Below, one piece after another: positions 25,080 to 35,769 of a stretch of DNA of 64,000 bases. Position 1 is the stretch's first letter; each line of letters begins with the position of its first letter. Where the stretch lies: the NCBI GenBank assembly GCA_946699065.1, contig CAMPDV010002109.1, positions 1 through 64,000 of the forward strand. The letters are read 5' to 3'. The position numbers were made by a program, and so were the translations under genes. Under the pieces are notes generated by a model. That model saw only the letters and a program-made list of their open reading frames with translations. It made no database searches and was not told the origin of the DNA. The DNA comes from Loxodes magnus (lineage: Eukaryota; Ciliophora; Karyorelictea; Loxodida; Loxodidae).

Positions 25080-26790
25080 TATAAGATAATATACAATCTA
25101 AAAGAATATAAAGAAAAATAAAAATATCACAATTCAATTAAAAAATAAGAAAGAGAATAGATTAATTGAAATAACTAAATAAATAGAAAACAATACATTT
25201 TGTTACAACATATATTAAGAATAGAATATATAAAACTATAAATAAATTAACATAAAAAATAACAATAACAACAAACTTGAAAATTTGAAAGAATTAAATA
25301 AATTTTATTATTTTATTTATAATAGTTATTAAAATAGGATTTAGAAAAATATCCAGTTATGTACACGTAAATTCAGTTTAGAGAAAGCAGCACGATTAGT
25401 ACTACTTTTCTCAAAAGTTCGGAGTTAATAATTAGATTAAAAACATTCACTAGCATCTATTGGTAAAGAAAGAATCACTTGCAATTAAAAGAAAAAAAAT
25501 GTTTTTTCAAAAAGCTAAATTACAATAAATAAGTATTTTTTATTATGTTATGAGTTTAAATCTCCGTAGAAGTAGTTTAAATTTTAAAAGAATATACTAT
25601 ATTTAAAAACTATTTCCTTGCATATTGATAAGATATTTAAATATATCTTAAAATATTTAATACCTCAAAAAAGAGAATATGATTGATTATTGTTTGGACT
25701 TACGAATTTTAAGTCAGAGTACAAATGATAATCTATTTTCGACTCTTTTTAATACATATCTCCCTTAAAAAATTTTCTTTTATCACCTTAAAAATTTCTG
25801 AAGTAAAAATCTCCGCAAAAAAACAAAATTTTTAATTATAAAAATATCTCCCAATACTCCTAGTCTCTCTATTATATCTTATCTAAAAAAATTTTGTATT
25901 TCAATTGAACTTACTTAAGTAAAAATTATTTAGACTTAATTATTTTATTCAAAATATTTAAAATTTCTATTCGTCCAAAAACCTTCTATCTCATAAAAGC
26001 ATAAAGCATCAAGGAAAAAAATAAATTTTCACTAATTTATAACTTAAAAATATTAATTTTTTTTTAAGAATTATCTAAAAAATGTATAATTATTTTTATA
26101 AATATATTTATTATTTTTTTGATTTTTTATAATTAATTTTTATAAATAATTCATAATTTTTTAAACTTTTTTCTTTTCCAAATTTTTTTCATTATAAAAT
26201 TTTTTTTTTTTAAATATTTTCTTTTTTATTTTTTTCTCTTTTATCTATTTTGCTTTTAAATTTATTTTTTTATTTTTTTTTAATATTTTATTTTGTTATG
26301 ATTTTTTAACCACCCTCTAAAACCCATTTTTTCAAATTTTTTCTCTTTGAGGAACTTTAAGCAAGAACAAAAAATATTTAATATCTTCTTCTATTCATAA
26401 TTGTTTTTAAAAGAGTTTTTAAATCTTATAAAAACTTAAAACTTTTTTAAATTTAAAAAAAAATTTACACTCTTGAACTTCCTTTTATTCCCACTCTTAT
26501 TATATAAAAAATTTTATTATTTTAATTAATAAAAAACAATGAAATTTAAAGTTAATCATCATCTCAAACTTTTCATCTTTATTGATAATAAGCAAACTTA
26601 TGTATTGTATCTGGAAATCCCCTGTTTCGAATATTACTTAAATAAAGCATAATCTATTCGGTTAATTACTCTTTGGTAACTTCTTGAAACATGACAACAC
26701 ATAATTATTGAACTCTCAGATCTAAACTTAATTAATTAATCATAATAATAATAATAATAATAATTTACACTAATTGTTAATATAAATGTT
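25080..26790. other. Extremely A+T-rich spacer
   Basis: Long A and T runs and AT-dinucleotide stretches, densest between 26030 and 26320, plus an ATA/TAA triplet run at 26736-26764. No frame, RNA or ordered element was recognised. Composition is compatible with a scaffold-attachment or replication-related region, but nothing specific supports that. Confidence 0.4.
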
Positions 26791-26797
26791 TACCTTC

Positions 26798-27560
26798 TTC
26801 AGGGATTTCAACCTGATTGGGGAGGCCCATTAAGTTTTACGTGGCAGGTTTCACGACCTTTTTTGTTAGGAAGGTTAACCAACTTGCTCTCTCTTAGTTT
26901 CGCCATTAAAATATTTTCTTCTTGTAAATTCCTTTTCTTGTTATTCAAAGTCTTGAGATTTGTCGTAATGTTTTTTTTTTCTCTTACTTGAAGGTTTTTA
27001 AAATCTTTACAGTTTCTTATAAAGTGTTATGTTGGTTTGCAATATCAAGATCTTTTTCTGACTACTTTTTTTGTCTCTTGATAAGGATTCTTTCTATTTT
27101 CTCTAATCTTTCAGAAATTCCTTTATTTTGTCCTCTAAATTTGAGGCATTATATTGTTATTAGATTTGAGGAAGTGTCTACTAGTATTCAGGGTTTTCTA
27201 TCTGCATTGATACTCCTTAACTAGATGTTTGTTAGGACTGTAATCATATTTATTCTCTTGTGATGTGGTTATTTGTGACAAGTAAAGTCTTTAATTAGAC
27301 GAGCTCTTCGTTAAGCACTTCGTACTAAGTTAGAATGAATCTTAATTGCTCTGAAAGGTTAAAGATTGCCTCTTCTTACTTAGATATTTTGAGTAATAGA
27401 TTTCAAAACTTAATTAGATTCGTTATTTCTTTTTCTCCTACAAGCCTTTTTCCTTCATATGAGGATAGCGAATCCTCGCCTTCAATGGGTTTCTCCTACT
27501 TACGAATTTATTGGTGAGTAAATCTCTAGGCTTTCATTAACTCACTTTTCATAAATTTAG
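26798..27560 (-). mobile_element. Short coiled-coil/CCHC-like unit
   Basis: Read from right to left, a Lys/Glu-rich coiled region is followed near 27050-27000 by a knuckle-like block SWYCKPTQHFIRNC, which matches the CX2CX4HX4C spacing apart from its first ligand. The unit ends in a G+C-richer tail with the hairpin CAGG / TTGAAATC loop / CCTG at 26800-26815. No RT follows. Confidence 0.65.
26800..26815 (-). other. 3' terminal hairpin of a short element
   Basis: Stem CAGG/CCTG, loop TTGAAATC on the minus strand. It is one of six hairpins with the same loop type and different stems. Confidence 0.5.
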
Positions 27561-28011
27561 ATCCTACACTTTACTGATTTATATTTTTTTCCCTGATTAT
27601 AACTTTTTTTTTCCATTTTTCTTAATATTAAAATAACCTTATTTATAAGCTTAAAATTTAACTTTAACACATAAAAATTATATATAACCTTAACATAAAA
27701 AAATTATTATATTCAGAAAAACTTAATTTGAGTTATAAACAATTTTTAAATATCCTATAACTACCTAGAAAATATTTACATTTTTTAATAGTTAAAAAAT
27801 ATAAGAAAATATAATCTCGTATACATTTGTAAATATTTAAATATTTAATTATGTTAAAAAATTTCATTATGTAAGCATATAAATGGTAAATCATGTAAGT
27901 ATAATAATATATTAGTATATCAGTATATTAGAATAATAAGATAGTAGTATAATTAATTATATAAATATTTAAGTGTTGTTTTATTAATTCATACTTCTCT
28001 TCATGTCCTCC
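27561..28011. other. A+T-rich spacer
   Basis: Repeats of ATATTAGTAT around 27900-27950 and long AT stretches. It lies downstream of the WD40 gene. No gene seen. Confidence 0.4.
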
Positions 28012-30093
28012 TCACTCATCTTAATGCTAGTAGTTATGCAATTCCTCAATCCATAATCACCATATACTTGATTTCAATCCACCTACTTATTATAAAATAA
28101 GAATATTTTAAATAATACTTACCTATTACGCTTAGCTAGATGAATTGATATTTTAATGTAGTACTCTCTAGATATTCCATCTCCTAAATGAGAAGTCATT
28201 ATCAGATCCTCACTTAGAAAATATCCCTCTTCCTGATATTAACCATATATCATCACCCGATATGTCCAATGTCTCCACCGCCTTAGTATGACCCAATAAT
28301 GTAAGGATACATTATCCAGTTGATAAAAACCAAATCTTAATAGTCTTGTCAGTAGAGCCAGATATTATGTAGTTGTTAATTGCAGATACTTTAACAGAAC
28401 ATATCCAGTTTGAATGACCTTGAAGAGTTTTAATAAGTTGATCAGTTTAGAAAGACCAGATCTTTATTGTTTTATCGTCACTTCCTGAGACAATTCATTT
28501 CTGGTCACTTGTTATTGATACCGAGGCAACTCCATCCGTATGTTCAATCAATGTTTTTAGGAGGGCACCACTCTGGAAATTCCAAATCTTTATTGTTTTA
28601 TCGGAACTTCCCGAAACAATTCATTTCTGGTCACTTGTGATTACTACCGATAAAATTGATCTCTTGTGTCCCTTAAAAGTTTTCATACAACTTCCAGTCT
28701 ATAAATCCCAGATTTTGATCGTTTTATCGGAGCTTCCCGATACAATATATTTAGAGTCTGGGGAGATAACTAGTGGTAGGACATAAGAGATATGACCTTA
28801 GAATACATGAGGCTATTCCGTAATGATGCTAGTTAAGTTAGTATTATTCAAATTGCAGCTAAAAAACTTAGTATTTCAAAGATTATAATGTTGGAAATTA
28901 GTATTTGCGATGTTGCATTTATTGAAAGTCTAGTCAGAAATATCAACATTAGTTAAATTCATATTTGAAAAGCTTTATTAATTGAAATTCGAATTCATGT
29001 AGTTAAGTAATGTAATAACATTAGAAGCCCCAATTTGCATCTTCTTGTCATTTCTTACCTAATCCAAGACTTGCTTTAATTTATTCTCCATTTGACCGTC
29101 GCTTATCTCGTTTATCCTTAATAATAACTTGGTTTAATCAACTATGTACTCTCTATTTAATAGACTTTATTATGTCAAGTCTTAAACGTTAATGTCTTCA
29201 ATATATTAGACCATTCTTCGAAACGTACATTATTTAATCTTTAACTATGGGACTATATTATTTGCTACTTTTATATCTATTCACTCTATGTTTTCTAATC
29301 ATGAACTTAATTTTATTAGATTTGAAACTGCTTTGATGGCTCCTTGACTTAACTAGCTTAGTTTGCAAAATATTACCTTACGACTTCACTTATGCTGATC
29401 TCTTCTAAGCCCAATTCTGAATGCTTGCTAATAATTTCTTATAATATTCCAAAAATGTGCTATCTTATACTTTATTGTATTTTATATTTATTTCCAAAAC
29501 CTGAAGGTATTTACCTGACCTAAACTATTTCCTCCTAAAGAGATTAAACTTCTTAAGATATTCCATTTAAAAAGATAAGCATTTTACTACAATCTTAATT
29601 TGTTCTCGCTTAATATGATATTAAATATTAGTAATTTTAATATAAAATGCTTAAGTTTTTTATTAGTTTTTCTGTTTAGATTATGTTGTTTTAAGCATCC
29701 TAAAATTCATCTTAATAAATTTATTTAGTAACTAACATAACAATCTCCATGAAAAACTTTTTTAATTTTATCAGATACTAAATTAAACTTGCTAGGTTAC
29801 TTTTGAATATTTAACCGTTCTGAGTTAAATCTTTAATTAAGCTTAATAAATTTCAATTTATTTCAAATTTTCTCGTCTCTTACTTAAGATATTCAAATAT
29901 ATTGAAGTCTTTTAAATTTTAATATTCAATGCTTACTATTTGATCATGCATCTTACATTTTATAATATTAGTATCTTCCAGTAATATATTGATACAAGCT
30001 AAACATCTAAGACATCCACAATTTAGTTTTTTTCGGAATTCTTAACACTTGATCGAAAGCATTATAACACTTCTAACAGATATTTAAATCCAT
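28012..30093 (-). CDS. RING / coiled-coil / pentapeptide / WD40 protein
   Basis: The N-terminal RING-like finger reads ICQKC...NCGCLRCLACI...IKCKMH. A coiled region rich in Gln follows (SLQEEIVQVRQIPS, KHSELGLEEISISEV). Then comes a pentapeptide-like block (MNLTNVDISDQTF, CNIANTNF, CNLNNTNL) and five WD40 blades (IVSGSSDKTIKIWDLQTGSC and similar). WD40 blades form a propeller for protein binding and the RING suggests ubiquitin ligase activity; the substrate is unknown. TGA is Trp in two aligned blades (DQKWIVSGS). A 29-nt intron, GTAAGG...CTAG at 29353-29381, joins two frames exactly between codons (ISEV|LSQGAIK). The first zinc pair lies in another frame, separated by a run of seven A, so a one-base indel or a start at 30062 must be considered. 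The stop at 28012-28014 is approximate. Confidence 0.85.
29353..29381 (-). other. Predicted 29-nt intron
   Basis: Starts GTAAGG and ends GCTAG on the minus strand. Removing it connects two well-supported coding frames of the RING/WD40 gene without splitting a codon. It is the best supported intron in the window. Confidence 0.6.
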
Positions 30094-30248
30094 CACTGTA
30101 AAAACCCTAAAATATTAAAAAATATAAAGCTTTATTACACATCAGCTTCTTTAAATGGAGAATCTTATTATTAAAGATTATTCTCGAATCTTGAACCAAT
30201 TTTTCCAGACTTCTTGAGCAAGATTTAATTAAGAATTAGTCATTAGTC

Positions 30249-30412
30249 ATTAGCAGGCCTGTCAGTCAAACATTCATACTGCTAGCGAGAACCCTCGGGA
30301 AAGTTAGGCTCGTCTCTATCAAGCTTGTCTATCCTTCTCTGTGGTGGTATCTAGTGTAAGATGCAATGCAGTATACACTGCACCAGATTACCTACTACTT
30401 CTTCTGATCGCG
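30249..30412 (+). repeat. Dispersed repeat R1, copy a
   Basis: A G+C-richer block of about 160 bases that aligns with 53655-53812. Both share GTGGTGGTATCTAGT, a CTAGC-containing start and TGCWCCAGATT near the end. In this copy AGTGTA and TACACT pair, and GGTA/TACC extend the stem, so a structured RNA is possible. It is not a tRNA or snRNA that I recognise. No open frame is evident. Confidence 0.65.
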
Positions 30413-30559
30413 CCAAAATTTTTATTTTTTAGTATAATAAAAAGCTTAATAAATGGAAATATTAGTTGGAAAAACAATAGGAGTAAATAACGATAGAGCA
30501 TATCATATTCTAAAATTTTAAAATGAAAATAATAATTTTATTAAACAAAAGTTAAAGTT
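30413..30559. other. Short A+T-rich spacer
   Basis: Nothing recognised between repeat R1 and the next short element. Confidence 0.4.
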
Positions 30560-31260
30560 AAAAAGCTTTGTTAAAGCCTTAGTAGTCAGTAATCTGATAT
30601 ATTCTATCAGCTTGTCTCCATTAGTTTGTCTTGAATTTCTACTAGGCTTAGTTAGGCGGTGTAGCACTTCACTAGTGCATCATCCTTTAATATTTTGAAT
30701 AGTTTTGATCTTGTACGAAGCGTTCCTAATTATTTATCAAAGGATTAAGAATTGAATTAAAGAATTTTTTTCTATAAATGTTTCCGCTTTATGTTGGATA
30801 TATCCTAAATAGTTTTCTAAAAATATCTTATTTATTCTTTCTTTAAATTTCGCTTAGTTAGTAGCTGGATTTTCATTGGCGTTATTTATTGCACATGTAG
30901 CATTTTATTTTTCTTTTAAACTATTATTCCTGTAACACTTATTTAGATTAAATTTACTATTTATTTTAAATAAACGTTTACTATTTATTTTAATTTGAGG
31001 CTTCATTTTTTTATAGGATCTTATTAATTCTGTTAAAACGAAAATGGTGTTACCTGAATTGATTATTAAATTTAAAGAATTCATTGTTCCAGTTTGTTTT
31101 CTATTTCTTATGATGATTAATATTGTTTCTCAAGTAAAGATGTTATTAGTTTTTATAAATTTTCTTCTGTAGTTATTTCGCTTTTTTATTTTTTAGAGAA
31201 TTTCCTGTTTAAATATTTTGTTCAAAGTTCTGTTATTTCTTAGAAACTATTTTATTTTTA
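30560..31260 (-). mobile_element. Short unit, degraded
   Basis: Read right to left it has a knuckle-like block KCYMCNKQRQ near 30905 and flanking Lys/Asn-rich sequence. Size, orientation and position of the Cys block fit the ORF1-only units, but the coiled coil and both ends are poorly preserved. Confidence 0.45.
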
Positions 31261-31330
31261 ATATATATATAAAATTGAAATAAGTATATATAAGTCAACT
31301 ATTATATTTATTAATTAATTTCAACTAAAA

Positions 31331-31617
31331 AAGTTTTCGGACTGGAAACTCCTTTCCAATTGCACAATCGACGCTCTCTTTTTATGGAATAACGGGGATA
31401 TCCTGTTGTGCCCCAGGCTCAGCAGTTAGGGAGCTTCATCGCTATGAGCAGCCAGGCTTCAAGCCCCTGCCAAGAGCGGATAATCTCAAAGATAGCGTTC
31501 CCTTCAGAAAATGACTCCGACAGGGACTTTCTCAGCGACAGGAAAGGAACTTGTTCCTACCCATAAAACCAGAAAGTTTAGTCACGAGGGTCATTCTCAG
31601 CTCCCACCATCTTTTCA
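31331..31617. other. GC-rich island 1, possible structured RNA
   Basis: About 285 bases with far higher G+C than the flanks and sharp borders. It has many local inverted repeats, such as GGAAACTCCTTTCC near 31345 and GGCTTCAAGCC near 31465. No protein frame stands out. It may be the 3' tail of a retroelement unit or a stand-alone RNA gene. It is not recognised as rRNA, SRP or RNase P RNA. Confidence 0.55.
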
Positions 31618-32387
31618 ATTATTAAATTATTATATTTATCTTATAGAATTTCTTAATAAGATACTTAATACAAATATTTAGTTACATTTATTCCTTAAAT
31701 TTTATTTCTAGTTTAATTTTAAATTTATTGAAATATAAATGATAAGAGAAAAACAACTATTGCATTTATAATTTAAATTCTTATATTTTAGTAATTCTCT
31801 TAGAAATAAGATCATATTACTATATAGTCGTTATATCATTTTCATTATTAAAATATATATGCAAGAGATATATTACAAGCTTTCAAAATGATTATATAAG
31901 AAAAGCTTCCACTGTTACCCACATTCAATACTTATGCTACTACTAAACTTTTATAAAATATATCTGAAAGTTTATTATAATTGAAACTTTCAGTTAAATT
32001 AAAGTAGGTTATTATACTAAATTTTTAGTAACTTAAGATAGCTTTTAATTTACTATATATTTAAATAGCAATTGCAATAATATAAATGATATTATTAAAA
32101 ACTAATCCAAAAATACTCTAACTGTTTTTCTTTTTATCATTTGAATCTTAAGTGCAGCCATTCAAAAATTATAAACTTCCTAGAAGCTAATTAATATAAA
32201 ATAACGCTTGAATATCTTCCAAAAGTTAAATAGTATATTATTTTCTATGCTTTACAATTAATAGTTTAAAATTGCTTGCTTTTTATATCTAGCAACTGAA
32301 GATAACTTATTATCTGCTTCTTCTACTTATTTTATGGAAAAGAGATGTAAAATTTAAATTTTATTATTTATTAAAAAAATTTGAAGA
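31618..32387. other. A+T-rich spacer between islands
   Basis: No frame or repeat recognised. The TTTAAAT and ATTATAT words are typical of the window's spacers. Confidence 0.4.
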
Positions 32388-32660
32388 CTGAGGCTTCCAA
32401 ACTTTAGCTTGCTTTAGTGGGTGGAACTTTTGAAGGAACTAAAGCCATAATCGAAGGATGAAGAAAAGGATAGCTTCATCAGAGGGTGGGGAAATAAAGT
32501 ACCCATGATCGACTATGTCTTCCACTGCTTTGGTTTATCCTCGGCAGCTTGGAACGGAATGACCTTCGGCTGTGGTGACCTGAAATCTGAATTGGAGTGA
32601 TTTGTGAATACTACCTTGGTAGTTTATAGAGATGCAACTTGCCATGACTCCATTTTCAAG
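32388..32660. other. GC-rich island 2
   Basis: About 270 bases of G+C-rich sequence. A frame from 32505 reads as a peptide (MIDYVFHCFGLSSAAWNGMT...) of unknown relation, so a short coding piece cannot be excluded. Structure words such as GAACTTTTGAAGGAAC also occur. It is unassigned. Confidence 0.45.
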
Positions 32661-32799
32661 ATGAATTTACTTATCAGTATTGAGCATTTAAACAGTGTTT
32701 AACCTAAAAATGGTGAAGTCACTTTAATTTATTATAGAATATAATCAATATTTAAATAAGCTACTCTTAAATATTATTTTTTATAATTGATTTTAAATA

Positions 32800-33045
32800 G
32801 GGAGGAGAAATCCTCTCACCATGATTGAAAGAAACTCAGTAACTAGGAAGTACCCTGTGTGAAGGCATGAACAAGAATCTTGGCTGGAGTCAAGTATGTC
32901 AAGACCGAGGCATCAAGTAATAATATGCTAAACAATGCCTGAGATTAAGGTCTTTTTAGAGAAGCACTCCGACACTGACCCTACAGGAGAAAATAATTTC
33001 CAAGGGATGCTAGCACAGGGAAGAATGTATCGTAATACGCTTTTA
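32800..33045. other. GC-rich island 3
   Basis: About 245 bases, opening with the hairpin GAGGA-GAAA-TCCTC at 32802-32815. It shares the word CTCCGACA with island 1, 1.4 kb away. No frame was recognised. The three islands may be 3' tails of related units or a family of RNA genes. Confidence 0.5.
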
Positions 33046-33129
33046 AACTTTAAAATACTTTAATTTAATGAGCTGCGCACTATCGTAGTAATATGCGTTC
33101 TATAATCTTAGTTTTTTTTTATTTTTGTA

Positions 33130-33710
33130 CTTTTTTAAATCCTCTGGTTTTCAATCTTTTTGTTAAGTAGTACTATGCCTTATCCAATTTAGCAATTTCT
33201 TTCTCTTAATTTCCACTTAAGATTTATATATTCTTTAAGCTCTCAAAATTGCTCTTAATTTATCAAGATCCTTTATGGGGATATTCATCTTCGAAATGTT
33301 TTTGGAGTTTTTGCTGCTTTTACAACATTTCATCAACTAAATGGTCTAGCTCTTTTCCTTGTTTTTCAGCTTACTGATGAGTCTAAACATTATATTACCG
33401 TATCTTCCCTACTTATTCCTGCTGAAATTCCCGAGATCAATGTAAAGACTGAACATCGTGACTTGGGATTGGATTTCACTGATTTTAATCTTTGACAAAT
33501 TTTCAATTGTGGCTGTTCCGTGTTTGTGTTTATCTGGCTTTCTTGGACGAGTTATCTTCATTATTTTTTTATTAGTTTTTGTTTTTACTTAGAAGAAAGT
33601 TGGGTTAAGAAAGAAGATATATGTGAGAGATGTAATGCTTCTGGTTTCCTTTCCTACTTTTAAAAGGTGGTCATAAAGCCTTTCCTGAAATAATCTATCA
33701 TTTTATAGTA
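33130..33710 (-). mobile_element. Short unit of the LINE-related family, 5' part
   Basis: Read from 33710 leftwards, the leader YFRKGFMTTFQK...ERKPEA matches the LINE leader (GFKKGFYTTSSMQERKPE) with a local stem CCTTT/AAAGG. Only a short Lys-rich region follows and no knuckle was found. It lies head-to-head with the next unit. Confidence 0.65.
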
Positions 33711-33829
33711 CATCTATTTACTATATATTTTTCTTTATTCCTAGGAATTGTTTGAAGGTTATTGAATTTGATTGATAATTTTTGAAATTTCATTTTATAT
33801 TTATATTTGTAATAATTATAAAATGGAAA

Positions 33830-34640
33830 GATTCCGTGTTTGAGGGAATAAAGAAAAAAAGGAATCGGGGTAATTCATAAGATAACGCATCATAATCAAT
33901 CGGAGAAATATAGTCACATCTCTGTAGAGATTAAGAAAACACTCATAAATTAAAAAATATTCCTTCTAAGAACTTCCAAATTAAGAAATTCGACACATTG
34001 AAAGTATTAAATAAAAGAGAAATGGATAGGAACAATTGAGTCACAATAGAAATGGAAATTGTTAAAGCTCAAAAAAGAATATTTTATGTAACGGGATGAA
34101 AGTATCATCGAAAAGGTGTTACACTAAAATTAGAAAAAAAACTAGAAGTCATTTCGAGTATAATTATTATCATGAAACCTCCTTAACAAAAATGAAGCAA
34201 TTTTATGAACTCAAGGGAGACATCAGAAGTTGAGAGAGCGAAAAGAGAATGAAATTGTCAAATAAACTAGCACTAATGCTTAAAAATAAAAAAATTGACA
34301 AGAAGGGGATTAAAAGTGAACTCAAATGATGATGAAAGTTTAAAAGCAAGAATTACTGATTAAGGAATTTAGAGAAGAGATTAAGAAATATAGAAAGAAG
34401 TGCTACTACTGCTAATCATCAAGATGTTTGTTTAAAATCTGTTCAAAGTTTAAAGAGTAAAAAAATTAAACAAAAAAGAGCGCAAATATACTAAGAGATA
34501 AAGAACAGAAAATCTGAAATATTTTTGCAAGATTATGAATAACATTACAGGGTTTGTTAAAAAAAGGTTTAAGAACAAGATTGTATCTGAATTAACTCAA
34601 GCAGAAGCATTTAACTTATTTTAGGCCAAAAGGAAATAAT
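33830..34640 (+). mobile_element. Short coiled-coil/Cys-knuckle unit
   Basis: Lys/Glu-rich coiled coil followed by a knuckle-like KKCYYCQSSRCLFKIC near 34405-34450. The spacing resembles the CCHC knuckle but His is absent. No RT follows. Confidence 0.6.
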
Positions 34641-34739
34641 TATTTTATATATTAATTTTAAAAATTGTATTGATTTCTATACATTATTTTTTGATAGATT
34701 AAATAAAAATTTATTATTAATGAATTTTAAAATTATAAT

Positions 34740-35610
34740 TAAAATGAAAAGCTCTTAAAGGTGATTTTTTCTGAGGATGAAGGAATATAAGAAGGTTAAG
34801 CCCAGTATAAAGGGACCAGGCTATAAAAAAACATAGGCGTGATTTTCTCCTTATTCAACACCTAAAAAGAGAAAATAACTATAGGCGGGAACACTTAAAC
34901 TCCGTCAAAGAATTTTAATAAAAATCCACTAATTTAATAACCAGGAATAAGCGACTTTAAAGCCGGAACAAATTGGAACGACTTGGATAAGAAAGCTATA
35001 AAAAGCATTCATCTAATTTAGATTTAAAATCTAATATGAACATTGATAATAAGATTCTGAACATTGGGAGAAGATTAAACAAAATAAAAAGAAGAGTTTT
35101 AGATCCACATTAAAGGTGAAGAACCTCACTTTGACAGAAAATTTAGAAGTAAAACAGGACGAAAATAGTAAGAGTAAGAATTCGGATAATAAAAAAAAAC
35201 ATTTGAATTTTTCAAGAATAAGATAGAAAAATTGGATGATGGACATGACTAATTTAATACAGAAATTAAAATAAAACTGAAATAAACCCAATAAGAATAT
35301 TAATAGAGTAATTTTGATAAATGGAAATAAAGAAAAGAGCAAACAGATCTAAAACCAAAATAAATCAGAAAACTATGTAATATTTGCAAAAATCAATGTA
35401 CCTATGAATTGTTCGTAGTAAGAGAAAATAAGAAGAGTAATTTAAAGATAGAATTGACGCAAGACAACGAATCTCTTTCCATCAAGCGATGGTAAGATAT
35501 TATGGAGAAAGCAAGAAACACTTGATTGGAAGTTTACGAATTATTAGAGAAAGGAAAATCTTACAGACGTTTAAAACTTTCAAACTTTTAGCAGAAAGGC
35601 AATCTTTAAT
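34740..35610 (+). mobile_element. Short coiled-coil/Cys-knuckle unit
   Basis: Starts with a G+C-richer leader or tail (34745-34920). An Asn/Lys-rich coiled region follows and then a knuckle-like LCNICKNQCTYELF near 35375-35415. The last block reads IELTQDNESLSIKRWQDIME. Position and layout match the other units. The upstream G+C-rich segment might instead be the 3' tail of the preceding unit. Confidence 0.55.
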
Positions 35611-35769
35611 TGAATTATAATTTAATTTATTAAAAATTATGGAAAATATTGTTATAATTTTTTATTTCTTTTATTTTTGTAAGCTATTTTTTTGGTATTA
35701 TTTAGAAATTTAAGTTTAATACTTTTGAATTTAATTATTTTTTTATTAATTTAAAATTATTTAAAAGCT

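Noticed and set aside
30249-30412. tRNA or snRNA gene
   Set aside because: No cloverleaf, no box B-like GTTCRA, and no Sm site or U-snRNA motif that I recognise.
32505-32710. Coding frame in GC-rich island 2
   Set aside because: The peptide is readable but short, unconserved in the other islands and without a known motif.
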